Source of the DNA: JBGAQP01 sp044220635
GTDB lineage: Bacteria; Pseudomonadota; Gammaproteobacteria; Burkholderiales; Usitatibacteraceae
Direction: 5' to 3'
Assembly: GCA_044220635.1 (NCBI GenBank)
Contig: JBGAQP010000015.1
Span: forward strand, 28,832 to 92,831
DNA: 64,000 nt
In this document: positions 1 to 9,117 of the stretch, piece after piece
How positions within the stretch are numbered: position 1 is the stretch's first letter
Layout: every line of letters begins with the position of its first letter
Translations under genes and position numbers: made by a program
The notes under the pieces: generated by a model
Databases searched by the model: none
The model's input: the letters and a program-made list of their open reading frames with translations, nothing else
What the model was told of the DNA's origin: nothing

Positions 1-1248
1 GCGCGCTTCCGCCTCGATCTTGGCGCGCCGCTCCGATTCCAGGCGCTTGGCGGCCTCGTCCTTCTCGCGGGCCGCCGCCTCCGCCTCTTCCCGGGCCCGG
101 GCCTCGAGCCGGCGCAGGCGCGCGGTTTCCGCCTCGGCCTTCGCGCGGGCCTCGGCCTCGGCCGCGGCGCGCGCCTCGGCTTCCGCCCTGAGCTTCGACT
201 CCTGCTCGGCGCGCTCGCGCGCCGCCTTCTCGGCCTGGATGCGCGCCTGCATCTCGGCCTTCGCGAGCGCATCGCGCTCCTCGCGCAGGCGGTCCTCGAG
301 CTCCGCCTTCGCGGCGAGCCTCGCCTCGGCCATGATCTGCGCCTGCATCTCGCCGCGCGCCTTCTCCTCGATCTCGTTGCGGAGGAGGTCTTCCATCTCC
401 TTGCGGATGCGCGCCTCGATCTCCTCCTTGAGCTGCGCCTTCAGCTCCTTCTCGGCGTTGCCCGCCACCTGGGCCTGGCGCTTGGCGGCGGCCTCGGCCT
501 CGGCGCGCGCCTTGGCGAGCGCCTGGGCCTCGGCTTCGGCCTTCGCGCGCGCTTCGGCGAGCGCGCGCGCCTCGGCCTCCGCCTTGCGGCGCAGCTCGCC
601 CAGGCGCGCGGCCTCCGCTTCCTCCTTCGCCTTCTGCTCCGCGGTGAGCTTGGCCTGGTGCTCGGCCATCGCCTTGCGGCGCGTCTCCTCCTCGCGGGTC
701 TTCGCCTCGAGCTCGGCCTTCGCGCGCTCCGAGGCCTCCTTGGCGCGGCGCGCCTGCTCCATCGCGCGCTGCTCGGCCTCGAGCTTGGCCTTGGCCTCCG
801 TCTCGAGCTTGGCCCGCGTCTCGGCCTGCACGCGCGCCTTGTCGCGCGCGGCCGTCTGCGCATGCTCGCGCGCCTTCCTCTCGGCGTCGGCCTTCTCCTG
901 CTGGCGGGAAAGCTCGCTGATGTCGAGCGCGGACGAGGGGACGACCCTCTGGGTGGCCGTGGGCATCTTGCCCGGCGCGGTGAAGTCGAAATCGTCCTCG
1001 CCGGCGAAGGGGTCGACCTCCTCCTTGCGCGTCTCGAAGATCCGCGCGTAGCCGTCCTTGATGAGGGTGTTGAGCGCCTTCTCGAGCGCACCCTTGTCGG
1101 CCTCGGCCTTCTCCATGATCTGGGCGAAGTTCGACTTGCCGTCGACCAGCTTCAGGATCTTCATCAGATCCTTGGAGAGGGACGCGGACTTCTGGTTGAC
1201 CTGGGTGATGCCCTTCGCGGTCTTGGTGAAAACCGTGTTGCGATCCAT
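1..1248 (-). CDS. Ala/Glu/Lys/Arg-rich coiled-coil protein (3' end outside window)
   Basis: An open frame runs on the reverse strand from ATG at 1248 to the window edge, 416 codons without a stop. The first ~85 residues look like a small folded domain (starts MDRNTVFTKTAKG, then LMKILKLVDGKSNFAQIMEKA and LIKDGYARIFETR), resembling a winged-helix-like response unit. From about residue 120 it becomes an almost pure A/E/K/R/Q coiled coil with repeats such as AEAEARA. The C-terminal part is cut off, so the function is unknown; TolA-like or cyclase-linked annotations are common for such proteins but are not supported here. The high-GC heptads create long open frames on the opposite strand. Confidence 0.8.
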   Translation of the reverse strand, partial: MDRNTVFTKTAKGITQVNQKSASLSKDLMKILKLVDGKSNFAQIMEKAEADKGALEKALNTLIKDGYARIFETRKEEVDPFAGEDDFDFTAPGKMPTATQRVVPSSALDISELSRQQEKADAERKAREHAQTAARDKARVQAETRAKLETEAKAKLEAEQRAMEQARRAKEASERAKAELEAKTREEETRRKAMAEHQAKLTAEQKAKEEAEAARLGELRRKAEAEARALAEARAKAEAEAQALAKARAEAEAAAKRQAQVAGNAEKELKAQLKEEIEARIRKEMEDLLRNEIEEKARGEMQAQIMAEARLAAKAELEDRLREERDALAKAEMQARIQAEKAARERAEQESKLRAEAEARAAAEAEARAKAEAETARLRRLEARAREEAEAAAREKDEAAKRLESERRAKIEAEAR

Positions 1249-1368
1249 GGGGTTTCCGCGTCTTTCTTGTGTCTCCCGGCGATCGGGAACGGTCCAGAAG
1301 GGTCCAAAAGCGCCGACGGCCCGGAATCCGAAAAGTCTCCCCGCCGGACCCGGTGGCGCTTTGCGACA

Positions 1369-1397
1369 ATAATGGCATGAATTCAGGGTGTTGAAAA
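1369..1397 (-). promoter_or_regulatory. candidate sigma70 promoter for the coiled-coil gene
   Basis: Read on the reverse strand, TTTTCA (1397-1392) and CATTAT (1374-1369) are separated by 17 bases, about 120 bases upstream of the ATG at 1248. The rest of the 1249-1540 gap shows no other clear element. This is inference from sequence match only. Confidence 0.3.
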
Positions 1398-1540
1398 ATG
1401 ACATCCGTCACGGCGTGCGGCCTGCCGCCGGTTTTCGGCCGCCTCCGGCGCCCGCCGTGTCGACCCAGCCGCACCTTCGCGCGTTGAAGGAGTCGAAACC
1501 GCAGATCCGGGCCCTGGGGCCCGCCATGAAAGGTTCCGCC

Positions 1541-3322
1541 ATGCGCACGCTCGCCGCCTTGATGATCGCCCTCCTGCCCGCGGTTTCCGCGGCCCAGTAC
1601 ACGGAGGAGCCGCCTGCCCGCGTCGGGCGCGTGTCCTGGACGCAGGGCGAGGTCCTTCTGTACGCCGAGCCCGATCGCGGCTGGGAGAAGGCCTACGTCA
1701 ATTCGCCGCTCACCTCGGAGAATTCCCTCTGGACCGATCCGGGTGCCCGCGCGGAACTGCGCGTGGGCTCCACGGCGTTTCGCCTCGAGGAGGCGACGCA
1801 GCTCGACTTCCAGCGCCTCGACGACACGCGCCTGCAGGCGCACGTGGCGCGCGGCGCGATCTCGGTGAGCATCCGCCATTTCGAGAGCGGCGAGCGCTAT
1901 TCCGTCTCGACGCCCCAGGGCCGGTTCCTGCTGCGCGCGGCGGGCCGCTACCGCATCGACGCCGACGCCGACCGCGGGCTCGCGCGCCTCACGGTATTCT
2001 CGGGCACGGCCGAGCTCGACGCCTCCTCGGGGCGCATTCGCGTCGAGGCGGGCCAGGCCGTGCGCATCGCGGGCACCTACGAGTTCGAGAGCGCCGCGAC
2101 CACCGCCTTCGACGACTGGGCCTTCGCCCGCGACGAGCGCATCGCCGACGGCCAGACCGCGCGCTACGTCTCCCCGCGCATGACCGGCTACGAGGAGCTC
2201 GAGTCCTGGGGCGAATGGGCCGCGGAGCCCGACTACGGGGCGGTCTGGTATCCGGCGCGCATCGCCGTCGACTGGGCGCCGTACCGTTACGGCCACTGGG
2301 CCTGGCGGCGCCCCTGGGGATGGACCTGGATCGACAATGCGCCCTGGGGCTACGCGCCGTTCCACTACGGGCGCTGGGTCTACCACCGCGGGCGTTGGGG
2401 CTGGACGCCGGGCCGCTACGTCGCGCGCCCCATCTGGGCGCCGGCGCTCGTCGCGTGGGTCGGCGGCGCGGGCTGGAACGTGACGATCTCCGGGGGCACC
2501 GCGCCCGCGATCGGCTGGTACCCGCTCGCGCCCTGGGACCGCTACCAGCCCTGGTACACGCGCAACACCACCTACATCAACAACGTGAACGTCGTCGTCC
2601 TCAACCGCCCGCCGCGCGACCGTTACCAGGACCACGATCGCGACCGCGACCACAACCGCAACCGCGGCGCGACCGTCGTGCTGCGCGAGAACTTCGTCCA
2701 GAGCCGCCCGGTTCCGAGCACCATGGTGCCGCTCGCGGGCGAGGTCGTCCGCGCCCAGCCCGTGGTGCAGGGCGCGGCGGTGCTGCCGGGCCGCGCGGAG
2801 CTCGCGCGCTCGAAGCCCGTGCGCGAGGCCGCTCCCCAGGCCGCGGTGCCGACGACGCCGGGCCAGGCCGTGCCGGGCGCTCCCGGATCTTCCGTGCCGA
2901 TGGCGGTCTCGAAACCGGCCACCGCCGCGCCGGCCGCGCCCGCCTATCGCGCGCCGGTCTCGGGCCAGGCGGTCGCCCCCCAGACGAAACCCCTGCGCGT
3001 GGCGCCTTCCACCGCGACCGCCCCGGCGCCCGCGACCGCCGCGCCCGTTCCGAAGCCCAAGCCCGCGCCCGGCACGGTGTCGGGTTCGCGGCCCTTGTCG
3101 CCGCAGGCCATCGGCCAGCCGGCGGGCGGGCGAACCGTCCCGCTCGCGACCGAATCGCGGAGCGCGCCGCAACCCGGCGCGCAGTCCGCCCCCTCGGGGC
3201 CCAAGCCGATGACGCAGTCGGCCCCGAAGCCGGTGGCGAAGCCCGCGAAGGAGCCGCAGCCCGACAAGGAATCCCGGCCCGAAGGCGGGCCCAAGCCGAC
3301 GGCCGGGGAGCGGGTGAAGTAG
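1541..3322 (+). CDS. exported FecR-like / DUF6600 family protein
   Basis: 593 residues from ATG 1541, chosen because AAAGG lies 7 bases upstream and the protein then begins with a clear signal peptide (MRTLAALMIALLPAVSA). In-frame starts at 1388 and 1526 would add a leader unlike a signal. Residues ~30-190 resemble a FecR-type beta domain (RVGRVSWTQGEVLLY; GRFLLRAAGRYRIDAD). The middle is very Trp/Tyr-rich (GHWAWRRPWGWTWID, YGRWVYHRGRWGW), the hallmark of DUF6600. The last ~190 residues are Pro/Ala/Lys low complexity. Probably a periplasmic or envelope protein; no enzymatic motif is seen. Confidence 0.85.
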   Translation: MRTLAALMIALLPAVSAAQYTEEPPARVGRVSWTQGEVLLYAEPDRGWEKAYVNSPLTSENSLWTDPGARAELRVGSTAFRLEEATQLDFQRLDDTRLQAHVARGAISVSIRHFESGERYSVSTPQGRFLLRAAGRYRIDADADRGLARLTVFSGTAELDASSGRIRVEAGQAVRIAGTYEFESAATTAFDDWAFARDERIADGQTARYVSPRMTGYEELESWGEWAAEPDYGAVWYPARIAVDWAPYRYGHWAWRRPWGWTWIDNAPWGYAPFHYGRWVYHRGRWGWTPGRYVARPIWAPALVAWVGGAGWNVTISGGTAPAIGWYPLAPWDRYQPWYTRNTTYINNVNVVVLNRPPRDRYQDHDRDRDHNRNRGATVVLRENFVQSRPVPSTMVPLAGEVVRAQPVVQGAAVLPGRAELARSKPVREAAPQAAVPTTPGQAVPGAPGSSVPMAVSKPATAAPAAPAYRAPVSGQAVAPQTKPLRVAPSTATAPAPATAAPVPKPKPAPGTVSGSRPLSPQAIGQPAGGRTVPLATESRSAPQPGAQSAPSGPKPMTQSAPKPVAKPAKEPQPDKESRPEGGPKPTAGERVK

Positions 3323-3382
3323 CGACCGCGCGCCGGGCGCGGGGAAGGCCAGGCGCGCGAAGGACTTGAGGCGCGCTGCGCC

Positions 3383-4381
3383 CTACCAGAGATCGACGCT
3401 GCGCCCGGCGGCGCGCTCGCGCTCGGCGCGCGCCTGGACGAAGCGCTGGAAGTTCGGCTCCGTGCGATGCGCCCCGCTCGCCACGTAGTCGAGCACCGAG
3501 GCGAGGTGGAAGGGGCGCAGGTAGCCCTCGGCGCGGAAGACCTCGCGCCCGCCTTCGAGGAAGACGAGCGTCGGCGTGAGCTTCACCGCGAGCGATCGGG
3601 CGTACCCGGCTTCCGGAACGCGCGTGCCGTCGGGCGCCACGACCTCGGCCTTCCCGAAGGCGTCGAGGCGCACCGCGTCGAACCGCCCGAGCAGCTCGCG
3701 CGCCGCGCCCTGGTGGAAGGCCTCGTGCAGCTCCGCGCAGGCGTCGCACTCGCGGCTCTCGAAGACGAGCATCGCCGGCCGGCCGCCCGTTCCCGCGAGG
3801 CTCGCGGGCGGGGAGCGAAACGCCCCCGGCACGGGCACCGCCGGCCGCGCCCTCGCCACGCCCTCGCGCCGCTCGTGCTCGGAGAACGGCGGCCCGCCCG
3901 CCTTCGCCGTCGCTGCGTAGGCGAGTGCGGCGCGGAAGCGCGCCGGCGGCAGGTAGCCGTTCAGGCGCAGCGCCTCGCGGCCCTGCTCGTCGAGGAAGAC
4001 GAGCGTCGGGGTGAACTGCACGCGCAGGTGCGTGCCGAGCGCCTTCTCGGTGCGCGCCACCCCGTCGGTCCACACCGTCTCGCGGTCGCCCCAGAGGTTG
4101 AGGGCGATCGCGACGAAGCGCTTGCGGGTCGCCTCGGCGATGTCCTCCTGGCCGAAGTTCACCTCCATGAGGGCCTTGCAGTACGGGCAGCCGTCCTGCC
4201 CGAAGTAGACCATGACGCGCTTGCCCGCGGCGGCGGCCTCGCGCGCCTCCTCGCGGAAATCGAGGAACGATTCCGAGAACCACTTCGGGATGTCGATCGC
4301 GTGCGGGCTGGGCTCCGCCGCCCCCGCCGCCATCGTTGCCGCGGCCACGAGCCCCGCGATGTGCCTGCCGATGCGCTTCAT
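3383..4381 (-). CDS. periplasmic protein with two thioredoxin-fold domains
   Basis: 332 residues from ATG 4381 with signal-like start MKRIGRHIAGLVAAATMAAGAA. Domain 1 has CPYC at residues 65-68 and cis-Pro motif FTPTLVF near 123; domain 2 has CDAC at 212-215 and LTPTLVF near 265. Both look like thioredoxin-like SoxW/DsbD-gamma type reductase modules, so a role in thiol-disulfide exchange in the periplasm is likely. An in-frame ATG at 4423 would add 14 residues and has AGGCGG upstream, so the start is not settled. Convergent with the DUF6600 gene. Confidence 0.85.
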   Translation of the reverse strand: MKRIGRHIAGLVAAATMAAGAAEPSPHAIDIPKWFSESFLDFREEAREAAAAGKRVMVYFGQDGCPYCKALMEVNFGQEDIAEATRKRFVAIALNLWGDRETVWTDGVARTEKALGTHLRVQFTPTLVFLDEQGREALRLNGYLPPARFRAALAYAATAKAGGPPFSEHERREGVARARPAVPVPGAFRSPPASLAGTGGRPAMLVFESRECDACAELHEAFHQGAARELLGRFDAVRLDAFGKAEVVAPDGTRVPEAGYARSLAVKLTPTLVFLEGGREVFRAEGYLRPFHLASVLDYVASGAHRTEPNFQRFVQARAERERAAGRSVDLW

Positions 4382-4454
4382 GAGGAAAATGGGGACGAGC
4401 CTCCGGAGTGCGTTGCCGTCCATGTTACCGCCTGCGGACGGATCCGGGACCCTC

Positions 4455-4592
4455 TCAGAAGCACCATTTGAAGCTGAGGAAGTAGGCCATCATCTCGGGC
4501 GTGAGGTAGCCGAGGAAGACGAGCCAGGAGACGGTCGCGAAGGCGCACAGCGCGACGAACACGACGAGCGCCTGGCGGGTGCGCGGGTTCAT
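4455..4592 (-). CDS. 45-residue single-span membrane protein
   Basis: ATG at 4592 overlaps the stop of the MFS gene by four bases (ATGA), which supports translational coupling. The peptide starts MNPRTRQ and contains one hydrophobic segment of about 25 residues (ALVVFVALCAFATVSWLVF), ending FKWCF. No family recognised. The tight overlap, clean membrane segment and good stop make it a real small gene, perhaps a partner of the transporter. Confidence 0.65.
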   Translation of the reverse strand: MNPRTRQALVVFVALCAFATVSWLVFLGYLTPEMMAYFLSFKWCF

Positions 4593-5791
4593 CGCGCGGG
4601 GACCGTGCCGCGGCCCACGGGCCGCTCGGAGATGGGCGCGCACACGGCGGCCGCGAAGACGCCCAGCGCGATGGAGATCCACCACGCGAGGTCGTAGCTG
4701 CCCCGCGTCGTGAAGATCACCCCGCCGAGCCACGCGCCGAGGAAGCTGCCGATCTGGTGGCCGAAGAACACCGCGCCCGCGAGCATCGAGACGTGCTTCA
4801 GGCCGAAGATCTCCGCCACGAGCGCGTTGGTGAGCGGCACGGTCGACAGCCACAGCAGCCCCATGCCGAAGGCGAAGGCGTAGAGCGTGGCCGGGGACTT
4901 CGGCGCGAGCATCAGCGCGAGGATCAGTACGGCGCGCAGGCCGTAGATCCCGGTGAGCAGCCATTTCTTGCTCGTGCGCCCGCCGAGCCAGCCCGCGCCG
5001 TAGGAGCCGAACACGTTGCCGAAGCCGATGAGGGCGAGCGCGGTCATGCCCACGGCCGGGCTCATGCCCGCATCCTGCACGTAGCTCGGCAGGTGCAGCG
5101 CGATGAACGCGGTGTGCACGCCGCACACGAAGTAGCTCCAGAAGAGGAAGTGGAAGCTCGCCTGCCCGAGCGCCCCGGCGAAGGCGCTCGTCGCGCTCTG
5201 CTCGCTCTCGTGCCCGCGCACGACGTAGCGCCCGCTGAGCCCCGCGGCGAGCGGCACGATGAGCGCCGCGGTCGCCGCCATCGCGAAGAGGGCTCCCGCC
5301 CATCCCAGCGTCGAGATCATCGCCTGCCCGTAGGGCACCATGGCGAACTGGCCGAAGGAGCCCCCGGCGCTCGCGATCCCCATGGCGACCGAGCGCTTCT
5401 CGGGCGGCACGGCCTTGGCGACCACGCCCAGCACCACGCCGAAGGTCGTGCCGGAGAGCGCGAAGCCGACGAGCAGCCCCGCGGAGACCCCGAGGCCGAG
5501 CGGCGTCGTCGAGCCCGCCATCAGCACGAGCCCCAGGGCGTAGATGGCCGCGCTCGCCACGAGCACCCGGCCCGCTCCGTGGCGGTCGGCGAAGGCGCCC
5601 GCGAAGGGCACGAACGCGCCCCAGAGCAGGTTCTGCAGCGCGATGGCGAAGGCGAACTCGTCGCGCGTCCAGCCGTGGGCGAGCGTCATCGGGGGCATGA
5701 AGAGACCCATCGTCTGGCGCACGCCCATGGCGAGCATCAGCACGAGGCCCGCGCAGACGAGCACCGTCGGGATCGATCTCACGCGGCCCAT
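4589..5791 (-). CDS. MFS transporter
   Basis: 400 residues with about 12 hydrophobic spans. The loop motif after the second span (GAFADRHGAGRVL) matches the MFS signature G-x3-D-R-x-G-R. The spacing and the start TMGLFMPPMTLAHGW resemble the oxalate/formate antiporter-like group, often annotated MFS transporter without a substrate. It begins 7 bases after the hydrolase stop and overlaps the 45-residue gene by 4 bases, so the three form one operon. Substrate unknown. Confidence 0.88.
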   Translation of the reverse strand: MGRVRSIPTVLVCAGLVLMLAMGVRQTMGLFMPPMTLAHGWTRDEFAFAIALQNLLWGAFVPFAGAFADRHGAGRVLVASAAIYALGLVLMAGSTTPLGLGVSAGLLVGFALSGTTFGVVLGVVAKAVPPEKRSVAMGIASAGGSFGQFAMVPYGQAMISTLGWAGALFAMAATAALIVPLAAGLSGRYVVRGHESEQSATSAFAGALGQASFHFLFWSYFVCGVHTAFIALHLPSYVQDAGMSPAVGMTALALIGFGNVFGSYGAGWLGGRTSKKWLLTGIYGLRAVLILALMLAPKSPATLYAFAFGMGLLWLSTVPLTNALVAEIFGLKHVSMLAGAVFFGHQIGSFLGAWLGGVIFTTRGSYDLAWWISIALGVFAAAVCAPISERPVGRGTVPAR

Positions 5792-5798
5792 GCCCGCC

Positions 5799-7211
5799 TC
5801 ACTTCACGCGCGCTCCGGGGATCTCGCGGCCGCCCTGGTAGAGGACGATCTCCTCGACGCGGCCGTCCGCGCCGCGGCGGAAGGCGAACTGCGCCTCGAT
5901 CTCGCGCGCGAAGAACTGGTCGGGCGCCTCGGCGAAGATCTCGACCGCGCCCTGCCCCGCCGCCCCCGCGAAGAGCCGCGCGCCCCGGCGCGCGACCGCC
6001 AGCGTGAAGTCCGGCGCGAGCCGGTACTCGCCCACGAACTCCTCGAGCTTCGCCTCTTGCATCGCGATCGCCACGCGCAGCTTGCGGATCGGCAGCGACG
6101 GATCGACGAGGTGCAGGGCGAGGTCGTCGAGGTTCGCCTCGCTGTCGGAGAGCACGAAGGCGGCGGTGCGCGCGTCCGGGTTCGCGACGAGGATCGCCCG
6201 GTGCCCGCCGGTCGCGCCGTTGTGGAAGAAGAGCCGCCCGACCGGGCGCTCGCGCATCCCCCAGCCGATCGCCATGTTCGTCTCCAGGCCCACCGGACGC
6301 ATCTTCGTGAACGTGGCCGCGATCACGGGGGCGAGCGGCGTCTCGCGCCGTCCCGCCACGCTCTCCGCGAAGCGAAGCATGTCGCCGGCCGAGGCGCGCA
6401 GGCCCCCGGCGCCGGCGAGCTCCGGGGCGAGCGTCCACGGCGGCACGGGTCGCCGCTCGAGGTCGTGGCCCTGAACCAGGCGCGCCGCCTGCTTCGGCGC
6501 GAGCCGCACTCCCGTGCTCTTCATGCCCAGGGGCGCGAGGACCCGCTCGGCGACGAGCTGGTCCCAGGGCTTGCCGGCGCGCCGGCCGAGCAGCTCGGAA
6601 AGCCACAGGTAGCCGAAGTTCGAGTATTCCACCGCCGTGCCCACGTCGCGCGCGAGCTCGGTGCGCGCGAGCGCCGCGTAGAGCGCGTCCGCGTCGAAGC
6701 CGCGATAGGGATCGAACGCGTCCACCGGCACGAACCCCGGTGGCAGCCGCGGCAGGGAAGAAGCGTGCGTCGCGAGGTCGGCGAGCGTGATCTCGCGCCC
6801 GCGCCGGGGCAGCTTCGCCCCGGCGGGCGCGTGCTTCGCGGCGGCGTCGGCCAGCGCGAGCTCGCCGCGCGCGACCATCTCGGCGAGCAGCAGCCCGGTG
6901 AAGGCCTTCGAGATCGAGCCGATCTCGAAGACGGAATCGCGGTCGAAGGCAGGCTTGCCCGCGCTCCTGCTGCACGCGAAGACGAGGCGCGAGGCCGCGC
7001 CCACCGTGCCCACCGCGGCGCACACGGGGCGCTCGGCGGCCTCGAGGCGCGCGGCGACGAGCTCGGCGTGCGGGTCGGGCGCGGCGCGCGCCATCGCGCA
7101 GGCGAGGGCGAAGGCGCAGGCGAGGAAGGATCGCGAAGCGACGAGGTGACGCGAAACCACGGGTTGAAGGATTCGCGTCACGAATGGCGCGGAAAAATTG
7201 GCGAACGCCAT
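5799..7211 (-). CDS. serine hydrolase, beta-lactamase / penicillin-binding-protein fold
   Basis: 470 residues. SISK at 99-102 gives the SxxK nucleophile, YSN at 196-198 the second motif, and HNG in the LFFHNGATGGH stretch stands for KTG. The C-terminal ~90 residues resemble the DUF3471 beta domain found in such esterases/peptidases. A hydrophobic segment around residues 28-44 (SFLACAFALACAMARA) suggests export. The start is uncertain: ATG 7211 has no ribosome site and the bases just before it read GTATAATG, so a GTG at 7160 may be the true start. First gene of a three-gene operon. Confidence 0.85.
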   Translation of the reverse strand: MAFANFSAPFVTRILQPVVSRHLVASRSFLACAFALACAMARAAPDPHAELVAARLEAAERPVCAAVGTVGAASRLVFACSRSAGKPAFDRDSVFEIGSISKAFTGLLLAEMVARGELALADAAAKHAPAGAKLPRRGREITLADLATHASSLPRLPPGFVPVDAFDPYRGFDADALYAALARTELARDVGTAVEYSNFGYLWLSELLGRRAGKPWDQLVAERVLAPLGMKSTGVRLAPKQAARLVQGHDLERRPVPPWTLAPELAGAGGLRASAGDMLRFAESVAGRRETPLAPVIAATFTKMRPVGLETNMAIGWGMRERPVGRLFFHNGATGGHRAILVANPDARTAAFVLSDSEANLDDLALHLVDPSLPIRKLRVAIAMQEAKLEEFVGEYRLAPDFTLAVARRGARLFAGAAGQGAVEIFAEAPDQFFAREIEAQFAFRRGADGRVEEIVLYQGGREIPGARVK

Positions 7212-7370
7212 TATACGGGGCGCGCCCGGCAAGGCCCCGGTTCGGGAGTGACAAACCGTAACAATCGGCAAGCCCCAGCGCATTGTCCCCCGCGAGAGCG
7301 CGGGCGCACACTTCCCGCATCGAATCCGCAGCGCGCGAACCCGCCGCGCGGCCCACGAAAGGAGAAGCAG

Positions 7371-7748
7371 ATGAACCTTCGCATGCTCGCCGCCGCGACC
7401 GCCGCGCTGGGAGCGATCGCCGCGGGACCCGCGCACGCCACTTGCAGCTGGGAGTGGCTCTGCAATGGCGAGGGCAGCTGCAAGCACATGCCCGTGTGCG
7501 ACTCCGTCTACGAGATCGCGCCGCCGCAGCCCAACGCGCAGCCGCCCGCGATGCCGCCGCTTTCCATGCGCCCGCACAAGCTGCCCGCGGGCATGGGCAC
7601 GCTCACCTGCGAGCACATCATGCGCAAGGGCAAGAGCGGGCGCTGGTACTGGAACGAGGCCTGCTTCTGCACCGACCCGAAGAAGACGCGGGATCCGAGC
7701 GCGCCGTTCGCGAACATCGTGCGCTGCGAGCCGCCCTACAAGGAATAG
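7371..7748 (+). CDS. small secreted cysteine-rich protein
   Basis: 125 residues preceded by AAAGGAG at 7 bases. Signal peptide MNLRMLAAATAALGAIAAGPAHA, then a mature part with eight Cys (CSWEWLCNGEGSC..., CFCTD, VRCEP) that could form disulfides. No family recognised. A single gene between divergent and convergent neighbours. Confidence 0.8.
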   Translation: MNLRMLAAATAALGAIAAGPAHATCSWEWLCNGEGSCKHMPVCDSVYEIAPPQPNAQPPAMPPLSMRPHKLPAGMGTLTCEHIMRKGKSGRWYWNEACFCTDPKKTRDPSAPFANIVRCEPPYKE

Positions 7749-7764
7749 CCCGCGCCGGGCGCGC

Positions 7765-7974
7765 TCAACGCACGCGCCGCCCGGTGAATTCCTCCTCGAT
7801 CACCTCGCGGTAGTAGCTCGCCGGCGTCGGCGAGCTCATGAGCCGGCGGTAGACCTCGGGCGAGACGTTCGCGTACTCGAAGGTCCCGGCCGTGGTCTCC
7901 ACAACGAGCCGGCGGTTCTTCTCGTCGTAGCCCGCGGAGCGCAGCCCCGTGGCGTTCAGGCGCTTCATGTCCAT
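7765..7974 (-). CDS. KTSC domain protein
   Basis: 69 residues. Contains the compact KTSC/YjgA-like pattern of small single-domain proteins (LRSAGYDEKNRRLVVETTAG, TFEYANVSPEVYRRLM, SYYREVI). A strong GGGAGG lies upstream of ATG 7974, and the YceI stop is only 4 bases away. The family is thought to bind RNA or lysyl-tRNA synthetase C-termini; its role here is unknown. Last gene of the DinB-YceI-KTSC operon. Confidence 0.8.
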   Translation of the reverse strand: MDMKRLNATGLRSAGYDEKNRRLVVETTAGTFEYANVSPEVYRRLMSSPTPASYYREVIEEEFTGRRVR

Positions 7975-7978
7975 CGCT

Positions 7979-8584
7979 TCATCCTCCCGCGGGCGGCGGC
8001 TCCACCGCCGGCTCGGTCTTCACCGCCTCGATCTGGATCACCACCTTCACCTCGTCGCCGATGAACGCCGGGTAGCTCGTCATGCCGAAGGCCGAGCGGC
8101 TGAGTGTGGCGACCACGTCCGCCCCGCAGGTGGTGCGCACGAAGAAGGGGCGCCTCGTGCAGCCGAAGCGCTCGATCGAGATCGCCACGGGGCGGCGGAC
8201 TCCGAGCAGCGTCAGCTCGCCCTGGGCGCGCCGCGGCTCGCCCTGCTCGAACTCCATGCGCCCGGCCTCGAACACCATCTTCGGGTGCTTGTCGACGGCG
8301 AAGAAATCCTCGCCGCGCAGCGCCTCGTCGAGCAGGGGATTGCCGGTGGACACCGAGCGGGTGTCGATCTCGATGGTGAGCGTGCCCGTGCGCGCCTCGC
8401 GGTCGAGCACGATGCGCCCGGTGGTGCGCTCGAAGCGCCCGCGCTGGGTGGAGATCCCCAGGTGCAGCACCTCGAAGGTGGGAAAGGTGTGCCCGCGGTC
8501 GACGATGAACTCCTCGGGCGCGGCGAGCGCGGGCCCGGCGAGGGCGGCGGCGGCGGCGAGCGCGGCAGGCGCGAGCGCTCTCAC
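7979..8584 (-). CDS. YceI family periplasmic lipid-binding protein
   Basis: 201 residues from GTG 8584, which overlaps the DinB stop as GTGA. Signal peptide MRALAPAALAAAAALAGPALA, then the YceI lipocalin-like fold: FIVDRGHTFPTFEVLHLGIS, RGRFERTTGRIVLD, HPKMVFEAG, LTLLGVRRPVAISI. YceI proteins bind isoprenoid chains in the periplasm. The C-terminal tail is Pro/Glu rich. Confidence 0.9.
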   Translation of the reverse strand: MRALAPAALAAAAALAGPALAAPEEFIVDRGHTFPTFEVLHLGISTQRGRFERTTGRIVLDREARTGTLTIEIDTRSVSTGNPLLDEALRGEDFFAVDKHPKMVFEAGRMEFEQGEPRRAQGELTLLGVRRPVAISIERFGCTRRPFFVRTTCGADVVATLSRSAFGMTSYPAFIGDEVKVVIQIEAVKTEPAVEPPPAGG

Positions 8585-9075
8585 GGCGCCGCGGCCCCCG
8601 GCGCGAGGCGCGCGATCTCCTCGCGGTGCTCGCGGTCGTGCCCGGCGACCATGGCGACGAGGTCCGTCACGCAGATCGTGCGGCCGGCGAAGACGCCTTC
8701 GCGCGCGAGCTCTTCCGGGCCGAGGGCGGCGAGCCGCCGCACGAGCTCGGAGCGCGCGGCGGCGAAATCGCGCGCCGCCGCTTCCGCGTCCTGCGAGCGG
8801 TAGTCGCGGTCGAGCGCCACCGCCGCCCCGTCGAAGCCGGCGAGCTCGGGCCGGGCCTCCGAGAGCATCCGGGCGAGGCGGGCGAGGTAGCCTTCGCGCT
8901 CGAGGTCCCGCAGGTGGCAGGCGTGCTCCACGAGCGAGAACCCGCCGCCGGCGGGCTGCGCGCGCCACGCCTCGGGCCCGGCGCGCTCGAGCGCGGAGGC
9001 GAGGAAGGCGGGCATCGAGGCGAGGGCGGAGAGGGCTTCGGGGAAACCCCGGCGGAGGAACTCGGGTGCGTTCAT
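8581..9075 (-). CDS. DinB superfamily protein
   Basis: 164 residues, four-helix-bundle DinB pattern with the three metal-ligand histidines visible: HACHL near residue 51 and AGHDREHREEI near 144-149. This superfamily includes thiol-dependent transferases and hydrolases; the substrate cannot be read from sequence. Overlaps the downstream YceI gene by GTGA. Confidence 0.85.
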   Translation of the reverse strand: MNAPEFLRRGFPEALSALASMPAFLASALERAGPEAWRAQPAGGGFSLVEHACHLRDLEREGYLARLARMLSEARPELAGFDGAAVALDRDYRSQDAEAAARDFAAARSELVRRLAALGPEELAREGVFAGRTICVTDLVAMVAGHDREHREEIARLAPGAAAP

Positions 9076-9117
9076 GGCGAAGGGTCAACAGCCGGCGGGG
9101 GCGGGGAATTCCCGATT

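Noticed and set aside
20..1051. A 343-codon open frame on the forward strand
   Set aside because: It is Ser/Ala/Arg text opposite the A/E/K/R coiled-coil gene; the reverse frame has natural composition, a good start and no stop to the edge.
4378..4400. AAAATGGGGAC near the start of the double-thioredoxin gene as a REP
   Set aside because: Only one arm is present; no GTCCCCATTT partner or GTAAC linker follows.
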